Part shown: positions 1-9,309 of the stretch, piece after piece
Position numbering within the stretch: the first letter of the stretch is position 1
Layout: the number at the start of each line of letters is the position of its first letter
Notes under the pieces: generated by a model
What the model saw: only the letters and a program-made list of their open reading frames with translations
Databases searched by the model: none
Told to the model about the DNA's origin: nothing
Assembly (NCBI RefSeq): GCF_011057715.1
Contig: NZ_LNGH01000011.1
Coordinates: 53,239-117,238, forward strand
Direction: 5' to 3'
Length of the DNA: 64,000 nucleotides
From: Marinitoga sp. 38H-ov
Lineage (GTDB): Bacteria > Thermotogota > Thermotogae > Petrotogales > Petrotogaceae
Translations under genes and position numbers: made by a program

Positions 1-2192
1 ACTCTGGTGGATTAGGAGTATTAGCAGGAGATCATTTAAAATCATCTAGCGATTTAGGGATACCTCTTGTAGCAGTAGGATTATTATACAAACAAGGGTA
101 TTTCGAACAAAGAATCAACTCCGAAGGTTGGCAAGAGTCTATATTTAACCCATATGATTTTGATAATTTCCCTGTTGTCCCTGTAAAAGATAAAGAAGGA
201 AATGAATTATATATTTTTGTTGAATTGGATAATAGAAAAGTATACGCTAAGGTATGGAAATTACGAGTTGGAAGAATTAATTTAATTTACTTAGATACAG
301 ATATACCGCAAAATGATCCAGAAGACAGAATGATTACATACCAATTATATGGTGGAGACCAAGAAATGCGTATAAAACAAGAAATATTATTAGGTATTGG
401 AGGGGTTAGAGCTTTAAGAGCTCTTGGATACAATCCATCTGTATGGCATATGAATGAAGGACATTCTGCATTTTTGGGTTTAGAAAGAATAAGAGAATTA
501 GTTCAAGAAGGACTAACTTTTAAAGAAGCTATTCAAGCTGTAAAGGCAAGCGGAGTATTTACAACTCATACTCCAGTTCCAGCCGGTCATGATGCATTCC
601 CATTTCATTTAATGGATAAATATTTTAAAAATTATTATCCACAATTAAAAGCTTCTAGAAGAGAATTTTTAGATTTAGGAGCAGAAATAAGACCCGATGG
701 TTCAGAATTATTTTCAATGACCGCATTAGCTTTAAATTTATCTTCTAGAGCAAATGGTGTAAGTAAATTACATGGTGAAGTTTCAAGAGATTTAGCTAAA
801 GATGTATGGAAAGGTTTAGAGGCCGTAGAAGTTCCCATTACACATGTAACTAATGGCGTACATGCTACAACATGGATTTCAAAAGAATTACAAGATTTAT
901 TTAATAATTATTTAGGAAAAGATTGGCATGAAAAAGTTGATGATCCTGACTTATGGAAAAAAATAGATAATATACCTGATGAAGAATTATGGAATGTAAG
1001 GAAAAATTTAAAAAAGAAATTAATCGATTTTGTTCATAATAGAACTATAAAACAAAGAATGAGACATGGTGAAACTGTTGAACAATTAGAAGAAGTAGAA
1101 AAAATATTAGATCCTAACGCTTTAACAATAGGATTTGCTAGAAGATTTGCAACTTATAAAAGAGCTACTTTGATTTTTAGAGATTTAGAAAGATTAAGTA
1201 AAATATTAAATAATCCAGAAAGACCTGTACAATTAATATTTGCTGGTAAAGCTCATCCTGCAGATAAACCAGGACAAGAATTAATTAAAAGAATATATGA
1301 AATTTCTAGAATGCCAGAATTTAAAGATAAAATAGTATTTATAGAAAATTACGACATGAATGTTGCAAGACATTTAGTTGCTGGAGTAGATGTTTGGTTA
1401 AACAACCCTAGAAGGCCAAGGGAAGCAAGTGGAACTAGTGGTCAAAAAGCAGGAATGAATGGTTCTCCTAACTTCAGCGTACTAGATGGTTGGTGGGTAG
1501 AAGGTTATAATGGTAAAAATGGATGGGCTATTGGTGATGAAAGAGATTATATTGACTTAGAATTACAGGATAGAATTGATAGTTCATCAATATATAACAC
1601 ATTAGAAAAAGAAATTGTCCCTCTATATTATGATCATAATGAAGAATTAGGTGTTTCTAGAGAATGGATAAAAATAATGAAAGAATCTATAATATCTGTT
1701 ACATCATTTTTTAACACTCATAGAATGTTAAAAGAATATACACAAAAATTATATATGACCGCTGCTGAATTAGGCACAAAATTTACAAAAGATAATTATT
1801 CTATTGCAAAGAAATTTAGTAATTGGGTGGAAATATTAGAGAGAAACTGGGATGGCATTAGAATAAAGGTTTTATCTAATGTTAATGAAGACGTTGAATA
1901 CTCTACAGGAGGAAAAATAGAAGTAAAAGCTGAAGTATATTCTCCAGGAATTGGACCTGATTCGATATTAACGCAAATAGTTTTAGCAAAAGTTGAAGAT
2001 AATAAAATTGTTTCTTTAAAATCTTTTGACATGAAACTAATAAAAGAAGTCAATAAAGATACATATTTATACGAAGGTGAATTTGAAGTTGACGAAAGAG
2101 GACAATACGGTTGGAATGTTAGAGTAATACCTTATAATCCAATAATGCCATATCAACATTACTTGATAGGATTTGTTAAATATCCTCAGTAA
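1..2192 (+). CDS. glgP: Alpha-glucan (glycogen/maltodextrin) phosphorylase, 3' part
   Basis: Releases glucose-1-phosphate from alpha-1,4-glucans with phosphate, in the cytoplasm (GT35 family). The reading frame is open from base 3 at the window edge, so the N terminus lies outside; about 729 residues are visible and roughly 100 are probably missing. The visible part opens with SGGLGVLAGDHLKSSSDLG, the glucan-binding segment near the N terminus of this family. The PLP-lysine motif EASGTSGQKAGMNG is present, with the lysine codon at 1446-1448. The sequence resembles the shorter alpha-glucan family phosphorylases rather than E. coli MalP, whose motif reads EASGTGNMK. A strong hairpin follows the stop. 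Family assignment is firm; substrate preference is not determinable. Confidence 0.95.
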   Translation, partial: SGGLGVLAGDHLKSSSDLGIPLVAVGLLYKQGYFEQRINSEGWQESIFNPYDFDNFPVVPVKDKEGNELYIFVELDNRKVYAKVWKLRVGRINLIYLDTDIPQNDPEDRMITYQLYGGDQEMRIKQEILLGIGGVRALRALGYNPSVWHMNEGHSAFLGLERIRELVQEGLTFKEAIQAVKASGVFTTHTPVPAGHDAFPFHLMDKYFKNYYPQLKASRREFLDLGAEIRPDGSELFSMTALALNLSSRANGVSKLHGEVSRDLAKDVWKGLEAVEVPITHVTNGVHATTWISKELQDLFNNYLGKDWHEKVDDPDLWKKIDNIPDEELWNVRKNLKKKLIDFVHNRTIKQRMRHGETVEQLEEVEKILDPNALTIGFARRFATYKRATLIFRDLERLSKILNNPERPVQLIFAGKAHPADKPGQELIKRIYEISRMPEFKDKIVFIENYDMNVARHLVAGVDVWLNNPRRPREASGTSGQKAGMNGSPNFSVLDGWWVEGYNGKNGWAIGDERDYIDLELQDRIDSSSIYNTLEKEIVPLYYDHNEELGVSREWIKIMKESIISVTSFFNTHRMLKEYTQKLYMTAAELGTKFTKDNYSIAKKFSNWVEILERNWDGIRIKVLSNVNEDVEYSTGGKIEVKAEVYSPGIGPDSILTQIVLAKVEDNKIVSLKSFDMKLIKEVNKDTYLYEGEFEVDERGQYGWNVRVIPYNPIMPYQHYLIGFVKYPQ

Positions 2193-2197
2193 AAATA

Positions 2198-2230
2198 ATA
2201 TCCCATACGTATGTATGGGATATATTTTTC
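2198..2230. terminator. Bidirectional Rho-independent terminator
   Basis: An 11-bp perfect stem (2198-2208 with 2213-2223) around a GTAT loop. It has a T run on the right and an A run on the left, so it can stop both glgP and the convergent gene at 2247-3308. Confidence 0.85.
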
Positions 2231-2246
2231 ATATTTATAATAATAA

Positions 2247-3308
2247 TTATTTTAATTTTACCTTTAAAATTACTGGGTTATGATCAGAATATTCAAATTC
2301 ATAGTTTAATGTTTTTACATATTCAATATCAATATTCGGTGAAACATAAAATCCATCAATAACAGTAACAAAATTTTCTCCTTTTTTATACGGAAATGCT
2401 ACTGACCTATTAGTTGGATTTGATATATCATATCCCCATTTCCAACCATCAATTTTCATATTTTCTGGTAATTCTACATAACTTTCTGGTTTTTTTTCTG
2501 TATAATTAAAGTTTGTTTTTGTAAATTCACTATTCCAATCCCCGCCTATAATTACATAATTTCCTTTTTTAAACTCATCATTAGCTATATTTAAAATAAA
2601 TTCTAGTTGTTGTTTTCTTAAAGTTCCTCCAGAGTCATATGCACTAGGATGAATATTTATTATTACTAAATCTTTTTCTTTATTTGTAGGAATTCTAGAT
2701 AAAATAACACATCTGTCTAATTGAAAAACCTTTGTTGGCCAACTATATTCTCCAGGTAATTTATACCTTTTAGCTTCCTCTATTTTATATTTTGATATAG
2801 TTGTTAAACCAGATAATACTTTTCCCATAGGCTTTGAAAAAGGTACAGGAACAAATAATACATTGTAATTAGTTGCAAAAGCTATATTATAATTATTCTC
2901 AAAAACATTATTTTTTAAATACTCTAATTCATTTATATTATTACTTCTATGACTATCAATATCAATTTCTTGAATCAAATATATATCTGATAGATTGTTT
3001 TTTAAAATTTCAGCTATACCTTCTAAATTTTTTCTTACTCTTTCTTTTGAAGGAACAGATGTTTTACCACCATCTAAAAAGAAATCCTCATCTTTTCCCA
3101 AACCAGCATATCCTATATTCCAATTAAAAATAACTAATTCATCAGGGGCAATATTTTCTGAATAACTTTCTATATTTATATTTTCAATATTTTTAGGATT
3201 GTAATCTGTAAATGTCCCAAATAAAATAACTCCAGGAAAATATAATATAATAGCAACAATAACAATAATAACTACCTTTAACCATCCAGGTATTTTCTTT
3301 TTACCCAT
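2247..3308 (-). CDS. Membrane-anchored endonuclease/exonuclease/phosphatase-fold protein
   Basis: A 353-residue protein of the EEP superfamily (DNase I, exonuclease III and sphingomyelinase fold). It has a short positively charged N terminus and one hydrophobic segment at about residues 9-31, so the catalytic domain probably faces the outside or periplasm. EEP landmarks in order: FNWNIGYAG (metal-binding Asn), LIQEID (catalytic Glu), INIHPSAYDSGG, GGDWNSEF (Asp/Asn pair) and the terminal SDHNPVI (Asp-His). All catalytic positions look intact. A Shine-Dalgarno-like AGGAAGGGG precedes the ATG. The substrate cannot be told from sequence: DNA, a phospholipid or an inositol phosphate are all handled by this fold. 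It is separated by about 60 bp from the gene at 3371-4348, so it may belong to the same leftward transcript. Confidence 0.85.
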   Translation of the reverse strand: MGKKKIPGWLKVVIIVIVAIILYFPGVILFGTFTDYNPKNIENINIESYSENIAPDELVIFNWNIGYAGLGKDEDFFLDGGKTSVPSKERVRKNLEGIAEILKNNLSDIYLIQEIDIDSHRSNNINELEYLKNNVFENNYNIAFATNYNVLFVPVPFSKPMGKVLSGLTTISKYKIEEAKRYKLPGEYSWPTKVFQLDRCVILSRIPTNKEKDLVIINIHPSAYDSGGTLRKQQLEFILNIANDEFKKGNYVIIGGDWNSEFTKTNFNYTEKKPESYVELPENMKIDGWKWGYDISNPTNRSVAFPYKKGENFVTVIDGFYVSPNIDIEYVKTLNYEFEYSDHNPVILKVKLK

Positions 3309-3370
3309 ATAACTATCCCCTTCCTGATAAAATTAATAATAAAACTTTAATATATAAAACAATTTTAATA

Positions 3371-4348
3371 TTAAAACTTATTATTTTTCAAAAATATTTT
3401 CCTCTTCTTATCATTTTTAATATCCATTATAATATCGCCATTTACCTCTAAACCTGCATGAATACCTTTTGATGAAAATATTGTATTATTATTTTCTTTA
3501 AATACTATTTTTATTTCAGAACTTAAACTTTCATTTACTCTACCAATCATATCTCCATTTTTAGGAGCTAATAATATATTTCCTTCATTTTTTATTATCT
3601 CAACTTCAATAAGATATTTTTTTCTTACTACTTTAAAAGATATTTTATTTTCATTATTTTCTAGATCATATATTTTTGCTCCATTATATGTAGTAAATTG
3701 ATAAATCTTTCCATTTAAATAAAATCCTATTATAAATCCTACAAAATAACTTTTTCCAAAAGGAACATTTGCTATTGATGCTGAAAAAGATGCATCATAA
3801 TTTTCAAAATTATTAGATGATGCCCATATCCATGATTTTGGAAATGATTTTCCCCAATCTTTTTCTATATAACCATTACCATTACTATAGTCTTTTTTTT
3901 CTCCTTTAACAGTAACAGTACCATGTACATTATGATTAAAACTTAATATTCCATGATAACATTCTAAAAAATTTAAAAATCCATATGGTCCCATTGCACC
4001 GGGATTAAATAAATTTACAGGCCAAGGTTTTATATTTTCAAAATTTAAATCAGCAGAAAAATCTTCAAGATTTAAAACTAATTTTTCTAAAGAAAAAAAA
4101 TTATTCCCGATTATAACACTAAAAGGATTATTTATATATTTAAAATCTGTAATACTAAATCTATAATATTTAGAAAAATTATTATTATCAATAATTTGTA
4201 TAAAAGAATGAGAATCTTTTCCAAGTGAAATTCCAGGTATAACTGCAAAAACATATTTTTTTAGAGTATCAGTATGCTTAAAATACCATCCTTCAAAAAA
4301 AATTTTTTTGCCTTTTCCATGATAATTTTCAGGATTCCATATATTCAT
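3371..4348 (-). CDS. Tocopherol cyclase-like family protein
   Basis: A 325-residue protein resembling the tocopherol-cyclase-like family: an N-terminal WNPENYHGKGKKIFFEGWYFK block, GISLGKDSHSFIQIID, then GYIEKDWGKSFPKSWIWAS in the middle. In plants and cyanobacteria this family closes the chromanol ring of tocopherol; bacterial members outside phototrophs have no settled function and may act on other lipids or carotenoids. There is no signal peptide or membrane segment. A good GGAGG ribosome-binding site precedes the ATG. The start codon lies inside the 3' end of the upstream Rieske gene (20-bp overlap), so the two are almost certainly translated from one message. Family assignment is by recognisable motif blocks; function is unknown. 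Confidence 0.7.
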   Translation of the reverse strand: MNIWNPENYHGKGKKIFFEGWYFKHTDTLKKYVFAVIPGISLGKDSHSFIQIIDNNNFSKYYRFSITDFKYINNPFSVIIGNNFFSLEKLVLNLEDFSADLNFENIKPWPVNLFNPGAMGPYGFLNFLECYHGILSFNHNVHGTVTVKGEKKDYSNGNGYIEKDWGKSFPKSWIWASSNNFENYDASFSASIANVPFGKSYFVGFIIGFYLNGKIYQFTTYNGAKIYDLENNENKISFKVVRKKYLIEVEIIKNEGNILLAPKNGDMIGRVNESLSSEIKIVFKENNNTIFSSKGIHAGLEVNGDIIMDIKNDKKRKIFLKNNKF

Positions 4349-5330
4349 TTAATTCCTCCCTATTTTTTAGTTCATCTCTTTTTCTTCTGTATTCTAAAAT
4401 TGGTAAATCACCGGTAATTAAATTTTCATTCATTCTTAATTCGCTTTTTTTAGGTATTTGTTTTTCAACTACAACTTTGTCTTGATTTAAAACCTTTTTA
4501 TTAAATGGTATAGCAAACCACCCGATTATAGTATTAATACTTTTTGACTTTGTAAACTTATTATAAAATCTTAAATATATTTTTGTATGTTCATCGTCTA
4601 TAGGAACAAAAGCTGCTACTACCCTTATTTTTTCTGCAATATGATTTTCCCAGAAATTTGGAAATTTAAATTCCAAATAAACCTTACTAACATCTTCTTG
4701 AGATAATTCATTAGGCTTTTTAGCAGGGGTTCCATCTTCTATTCTGCTTTTCATATAATAATAAAACATGGTATCATCTGTCCATTTAATAATGGGCCCA
4801 TCCATTACAGTTCTGTTTCCTTTTCCAATTGTATTATAATGAACAAAAGGTACATGAATAGGATCTAATTGATTTTCAATAGCTCTACTATAATGAACGT
4901 TCCATAATTCATTAAATTCTACAAACGAAAATTCATCATCAATATCTTCAAAAAATGAAGGGATATTATCAGGTTTTTCATCGCCATACCAAACCCAAAT
5001 AAAATTAGCCAATTCATATGTATAAAACGATTTTACTTTAAAATTATCTGGAACAGGCGTATTTCTACCATTTGCTGGTATTGTTTGAACCTTTCCAGTT
5101 GAGTCATATTCAAAACCATGAAATGGGCACATAACTCTTTCTCCATTATTTAAAATTTTTCCATGAGAAATTGAAGCCCCTCTGTGGCAGCAAATATCAG
5201 AGATACAGTTAATATTATTATTTTCATCTCTCCAAAGAGTTAATTTTTCACCAAATCTAGTAATACCAATTAAATTTCCTTTTTTTAGTTCATTAGAAGA
5301 AAGTATTATATACCATTGATTTTTAATCAT
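4329..5330 (-). CDS. Rieske non-heme iron oxygenase (ring-hydroxylating/pheophorbide oxygenase-like)
   Basis: A 333-residue Rieske-type oxygenase alpha subunit. The [2Fe-2S] ligands are Cys47-x-His49 and Cys68-x2-His71 (context CCHRGASISHG and CPFHGFEYD). The mononuclear iron site is Asp156-x2-His159-x4-His164 (DPIHVPFVH). Both centres are complete, so the protein should be a working oxygenase rather than only an electron carrier. Such enzymes need O2 and a reductase partner, which is unexpected in a lineage of strict anaerobes. It is the first gene of a two-gene overlap with the tocopherol-cyclase-like protein, suggesting joint modification of a cyclic or isoprenoid lipid. No dedicated reductase gene sits next to it. 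GGGGGG just before the start acts as ribosome-binding site. Substrate unknown. Confidence 0.9.
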   Translation of the reverse strand: MIKNQWYIILSSNELKKGNLIGITRFGEKLTLWRDENNNINCISDICCHRGASISHGKILNNGERVMCPFHGFEYDSTGKVQTIPANGRNTPVPDNFKVKSFYTYELANFIWVWYGDEKPDNIPSFFEDIDDEFSFVEFNELWNVHYSRAIENQLDPIHVPFVHYNTIGKGNRTVMDGPIIKWTDDTMFYYYMKSRIEDGTPAKKPNELSQEDVSKVYLEFKFPNFWENHIAEKIRVVAAFVPIDDEHTKIYLRFYNKFTKSKSINTIIGWFAIPFNKKVLNQDKVVVEKQIPKKSELRMNENLITGDLPILEYRRKRDELKNREELNEYMES

Positions 5331-5386
5331 AATATCCCCCCATTCTATGTTATCATAATTATACCATAATATTAACGTTATATAAC

Positions 5387-5417
5387 AAAAAAAATCACTC
5401 CCGAGTTGGGAGTGATT
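5387..5417 (-). terminator. Terminator of the amidohydrolase gene
   Basis: A perfect 10-bp stem (5393-5402 with 5408-5417, loop GAGTT). On the minus strand it is followed by a T run, and it overlaps the stop codon of the gene it ends. Confidence 0.9.
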
Positions 5418-6552
5418 ATAATACTTTTTTACCTTCTATATAAACACTTTCAGCTTTTGCTCTGATATCAAATGGATGATAATTCCATATGGCAATATCT
5501 GCATCTTTTCCAGGTTCTAAAGAACCAACTCTATCATCTATTTTTAATATCTTTGCTGGGTTTATAGTTAACATTTTAATTAGATCCTCTTCTTTTGCTC
5601 CATATCTCATACCAAGTGCAGCCTGTACATTAGCATGTTCAAGATGTAGAACCGGATGATCACACATTAATCCTGCTAAAATACCTTTTTCATTAATTAT
5701 TCTTAAAACTTCAAAAGACAAATCTTTTAATTCTAATTTTGTTCTAAATCCAAATAAAGGTCCTAACACTAACGGAATATTCTTTTCTTTTATATAATCT
5801 GCAACTTTATAAGCTTCAGTTGCATGCTCAATTACCAAATCAAAACCGAATTCTTCTGATAATCTAATAGCGGTAATTATATCATCAGCTCTATGGGCAT
5901 GGATTCTTGCGGGTATTTCTCTTTTTAAAACTTTTTCTCCTATTTCCATTTTTAAATCAAAATCATTAAATTCTCCATTTTCTTTCTTTTTCATATAATT
6001 TTTAACCTTTAAAAAATATTCTCTTATTACAGCTACACTACCAAGTCTTGTTGAAGGTAACTTTTTTTGTGAACCGTACACTCTTTTTGGGTTTTCACCC
6101 ATAGCCATTTTTAATCCAGCAGGCTCTTTAATAATCATTTCATCTACTATTTTGGATTTAAATTTCAAAATTGCGCCTTGTCCTCCTATAGGATTAGCAC
6201 TTCCAGGAACAACCATTACTGTTGTAACTCCACCTTCTAAAGCCCTTTTTATAGCAGCATCCTCTGGATAAAAAGCATCTATTACTCTTACTTGTGCAGT
6301 ATTTGGATCAGTCATTTCATTTCCATCTTGATAATAACCTTCACCAACACCTTCTTCAAAAACACCTATATGAGAATGAGCGTCAACAAATCCTGGAAAA
6401 ATAAACTTTCCTTCTACATCAATTATTTCGTCTGCCTTAACTTTAATATTTTTACCAAGTTTTTTTATTTTACCATTTTCAATTAATAAATCTCCTTTAA
6501 AAGGTTCAGATGTAATAGGATAAATATTTGCGTTTTTAAAAAGTATTTTCAT
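5416..6552 (-). CDS. Amidohydrolase (imidazolonepropionase-like metal-dependent hydrolase)
   Basis: A 378-residue metal-dependent hydrolase with a TIM-barrel core flanked by the usual small beta-sandwich formed by both termini (FKNANIYPIT at the start, GKDADIAIWNYHPFDI at the end). Metal ligands visible are His59-x-His61 in FVDAHSHIG, then HAHRADD, EHATEAY and the Asp in MCDHPV. No signal peptide, so cytoplasmic. The family hydrolyses cyclic amides, ureas or deaminates heterocycles; the exact substrate cannot be assigned. It stands alone, with its own terminator and a strong AAAGGGGG ribosome-binding site, and its upstream region is shared divergently with nrdD (217 bp). Confidence 0.88.
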   Translation of the reverse strand: MKILFKNANIYPITSEPFKGDLLIENGKIKKLGKNIKVKADEIIDVEGKFIFPGFVDAHSHIGVFEEGVGEGYYQDGNEMTDPNTAQVRVIDAFYPEDAAIKRALEGGVTTVMVVPGSANPIGGQGAILKFKSKIVDEMIIKEPAGLKMAMGENPKRVYGSQKKLPSTRLGSVAVIREYFLKVKNYMKKKENGEFNDFDLKMEIGEKVLKREIPARIHAHRADDIITAIRLSEEFGFDLVIEHATEAYKVADYIKEKNIPLVLGPLFGFRTKLELKDLSFEVLRIINEKGILAGLMCDHPVLHLEHANVQAALGMRYGAKEEDLIKMLTINPAKILKIDDRVGSLEPGKDADIAIWNYHPFDIRAKAESVYIEGKKVL

Positions 6553-6695
6553 AATTTTTCCCCCTTTATAATAATTTCATACAAATTATATCATAATATA
6601 ATTCGTAAAGCAAATTAATTTTATACAACTTTTAACATTTAGGTCTAATTTTTTTGAATATTGAATTTGAGTTTTTTCTACTTAAATTGTCCATT

Positions 6696-6743
6696 ATACG
6701 ACATATTGTATTTAATATAATATCATGATACAATATATCGTGT
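6696..6743 (+). promoter_or_regulatory. Tandem NrdR boxes upstream of nrdD
   Basis: Two 16-bp palindrome-like sites at 6696-6711 and 6728-6743. Compared with the known NrdR consensus acaCwAtATaTwGtgt, the second matches 14 of 16 positions and the first 12 of 16 by eye. Their starts are 32 bp apart, three helical turns, which is the classical spacing of paired NrdR boxes. A TATAAT-like element (6716-6721) lies between them, so bound NrdR would cover the promoter. This predicts repression of nrdDG when dATP is high. Confidence 0.85.
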
Positions 6744-6769
6744 TAAAAGTTTTTTTAGGAGGGAAAACT

Positions 6770-8644
6770 ATGGATTTAATTTATGATTATATTAATAACA
6801 ACGATTGGAAAGTTCGAGAAAATTCTAATATGCAATATTCACTTCAAGGTTTAAATAATCACATTCATCAAGAAATAACTAAAAGATTTTGGCTAAATGA
6901 AATTTATGATAAACATAATAAAAAAATAAGCGAATATCATAAAAATGGATTTATGCATATTCATGATTTAGGAGCATTATCTGCATATTGTGTTGGTTGG
7001 GATTTAGAAGAGCTTTTAAGAAAAGGGTTTAACGGCGTTCCAGGCAAAGTTGCTTCCGGACCTGCAAAACATTTTAGAACTGCTTTAGGTCAAATTGTTA
7101 ATTTTTTATATACAATGCAAGGTGAAGCAGCAGGAGCTGTAGCTTTTTCTAATTTTGACACTTTATTAGCTCCTTTTATAAAATATGATAATTTAAATTA
7201 TAATCAAGTTAAACAATCAATACAAGAATTTATTTTTAATATGAATGTTCCAACACGAGTTGGATTTCAATCTCCATTTAGCAATATCACAATGGATTTA
7301 ACTGTCCCTTCAACTCATAAGAACAAAAAAGTTATTATAGGCGGAAAAGAAAAGAATGATAAATATTGTGATTTCCAAAAAGAAATGGATATGATTAATA
7401 AAGCTTTTATTGAAGTAATGCTCGAAGGAGACTTTGACGGAAGACCTTTTTCATTCCCTATTCCAACATATAATATTACAAAGGATTTTGATTGGAACAG
7501 TGACGTTGCAACAATGATAATGATAATGACTATGAAATATGGAACTCCTTATTTTGCTAATTATATTAATTCAGATATGAACCCTGAAGACGCAAGATCT
7601 ATGTGTTGTCGATTAAAATTAGATAATAGACAAGTAATAAACCATATGCAACAACTTTCATTTGGATTTATTAATGAAGACAAAAAAGAAAATGAAAATA
7701 CTGAAATTAAAAGAAGAGGAGGATTGTTTGGTTCTAATCCATTAACAGGGTCGATTGGTGTAGTTACAATAAATATGCCAAGATTAATGTATTTATCTAA
7801 AGGAGATAAAAATAAATTTTATCATTTACTTGATGAAGTCATGAATTTAGCAAAAGAAAGCCTTGAAATAAAAAGGATATATGTAGAAGAATGGACAAAG
7901 CAAGGTTTATACCCATATACCAAAGTATACCTTGATAATGTTTATAAACTAACAGGACAATATTGGGCTAATCATTTTTCTACTATTGGTTTTGTAGGAA
8001 TGCATGAAGGATTATTAAACTTTGGTATTGAAGATGGAATTGTAAATATTGAAGGAAAAACATTTGCTCAAGAAATAATGGATTATATGCTAAATAAATT
8101 AAATGTATTTAATAAAGAAACTGGAAATTTATACAATTTAGAAGCATCTCCTGCTGAAGGAACATCACATAGATTGGCTAGAATAGATAAAAAAGAATTT
8201 GGAGATAACATTAAACATTCAGGTTCAAATGAAAAACCATATTATACTAATTCTGTACATCCTCCTGTAAATCATTTTGAAGATCCATTTGATTTACTTG
8301 ATCATCAGGAAGGATTACAAAACAAATGGACAGGTGGTACAGTAATTCATATTTTTATAGGTGAAAAAATCACAGATGCAGAAACTTTAAAAGAATTTAT
8401 TAAGTTTAGTTTTAAAAATTATTCTCTACCTTACATGAGCATTACTCCAACATTTTCAATTTGTCCTGAACATGGTTATATTTCTGGAGAATATTTTGAA
8501 TGTCCATATTGCGGGAAAAAAACAGAAGTATATTCAAGAGTTGTTGGATACTATAGACCTGTTCAAAATTGGAATGATGGAAAACAACAAGAATATATTG
8601 AAAGAATAAAATTTAAAATTAATGATAAAATCTTAAGGAGTTAA
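6770..8644 (+). CDS. nrdD: Anaerobic (class III) ribonucleoside-triphosphate reductase
   Basis: Reduces ribonucleoside triphosphates to deoxy forms without oxygen, using a glycyl radical made by NrdG. The start at 6770 is chosen because AGGAGGG lies 6 bases upstream; an in-frame ATG at 6725 has no ribosome-binding site and would fall inside an NrdR box. The protein is 624 residues. Gly593 in RVVGYYRPVQNWNDGK is the radical glycine, close to the C terminus as expected. A Cys4 zinc site precedes it (CPEHG and CPYCG). The length is short of the ~700 residues of E. coli NrdD because the N-terminal ATP-cone allosteric domain is absent or very reduced. nrdG follows after 4 bases. Regulation is probably by NrdR. 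Confidence 0.97.
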   Translation: MDLIYDYINNNDWKVRENSNMQYSLQGLNNHIHQEITKRFWLNEIYDKHNKKISEYHKNGFMHIHDLGALSAYCVGWDLEELLRKGFNGVPGKVASGPAKHFRTALGQIVNFLYTMQGEAAGAVAFSNFDTLLAPFIKYDNLNYNQVKQSIQEFIFNMNVPTRVGFQSPFSNITMDLTVPSTHKNKKVIIGGKEKNDKYCDFQKEMDMINKAFIEVMLEGDFDGRPFSFPIPTYNITKDFDWNSDVATMIMIMTMKYGTPYFANYINSDMNPEDARSMCCRLKLDNRQVINHMQQLSFGFINEDKKENENTEIKRRGGLFGSNPLTGSIGVVTINMPRLMYLSKGDKNKFYHLLDEVMNLAKESLEIKRIYVEEWTKQGLYPYTKVYLDNVYKLTGQYWANHFSTIGFVGMHEGLLNFGIEDGIVNIEGKTFAQEIMDYMLNKLNVFNKETGNLYNLEASPAEGTSHRLARIDKKEFGDNIKHSGSNEKPYYTNSVHPPVNHFEDPFDLLDHQEGLQNKWTGGTVIHIFIGEKITDAETLKEFIKFSFKNYSLPYMSITPTFSICPEHGYISGEYFECPYCGKKTEVYSRVVGYYRPVQNWNDGKQQEYIERIKFKINDKILRS

Positions 8645-8648
8645 GATT

Positions 8649-9290
8649 ATGCTATTAGCTGGAATTAGAACATTTAGTTTTGTCGATTTCCCAAAGAAGA
8701 TATCTGCTGTAGTATATACTGGAGGATGCAATTTTAGATGTGAGTGGTGTCATAATTGGAAAATTGCATATTCAAATGAATATAATATTATTCCAGAGGA
8801 AAATATTATAAATAAATTAAAAGATTTAAAAAAAAGAGTAAGTGCTGTGTGTATTACTGGCGGAGAGCCAACTATTCATAAAGATTTACCTGAATTTATT
8901 TCTAAAATAAAAAAATTGGGGTATTTAATAAAACTTGATACTAACGGGACAAATTATATAATGATAAAAGAATTAATTGAAAAAAAATTAATTGATTATA
9001 TAGCTATGGATATTAAAGCTAAACCAGAAAATTATTATAAGTTAATAAATGTACCAAAAGAATATTGGAATAATATATATGAAACTATAGAAATATTAAG
9101 ATGTTCAGATGTTGAACACGAATTTAGAATGACATATGTTCCTGGATTATCAAGTGATGAGGATGTAGAATTTTTTGAAGATTTATTATTAGATAATGAG
9201 AAAGGGTATATAACTATAGCTAATTCCACGGAAATCTATGAGATAAAAAATAAAGAAAATTTGAATTTTAAAAAACTAATTCTTAGATAA
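8649..9290 (+). CDS. nrdG: Anaerobic ribonucleotide reductase activating protein
   Basis: A 213-residue radical SAM activase that forms the glycyl radical on NrdD. The cluster-binding motif is Cys27-x3-Cys31-x2-Cys34 (GGCNFRCEWCHNW), followed by the ITGGEPT motif that contacts SAM. The start follows AAGGAG, which overlaps the end of nrdD; the two genes are 4 bases apart and clearly form one operon. It is followed at once by a GC-rich hairpin terminator and then by insertion-sequence debris, so the operon ends here. Confidence 0.95.
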   Translation: MLLAGIRTFSFVDFPKKISAVVYTGGCNFRCEWCHNWKIAYSNEYNIIPEENIINKLKDLKKRVSAVCITGGEPTIHKDLPEFISKIKKLGYLIKLDTNGTNYIMIKELIEKKLIDYIAMDIKAKPENYYKLINVPKEYWNNIYETIEILRCSDVEHEFRMTYVPGLSSDEDVEFFEDLLLDNEKGYITIANSTEIYEIKNKENLNFKKLILR

Positions 9291-9309
9291 TAGGCCGAAA
9301 GGCCTATTT
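9288..9309 (+). terminator. nrdDG terminator (left copy of a 22-bp duplication)
   Basis: Stem AATAGGCC/GGCCTATT around GAAA directly after the nrdG stop. The T tract after the stem is cut short at TTTC because the IS1182-like element starts there; the copy at 10733-10757 has the full T run. The 22 bp differ from that copy at one position. Confidence 0.85.

Noticed and set aside
6725..6769. Longer N terminus for NrdD starting at 6725
   Set aside because: That ATG lies just ahead of the second NrdR box and has no ribosome-binding site; AGGAGGG points to 6770.
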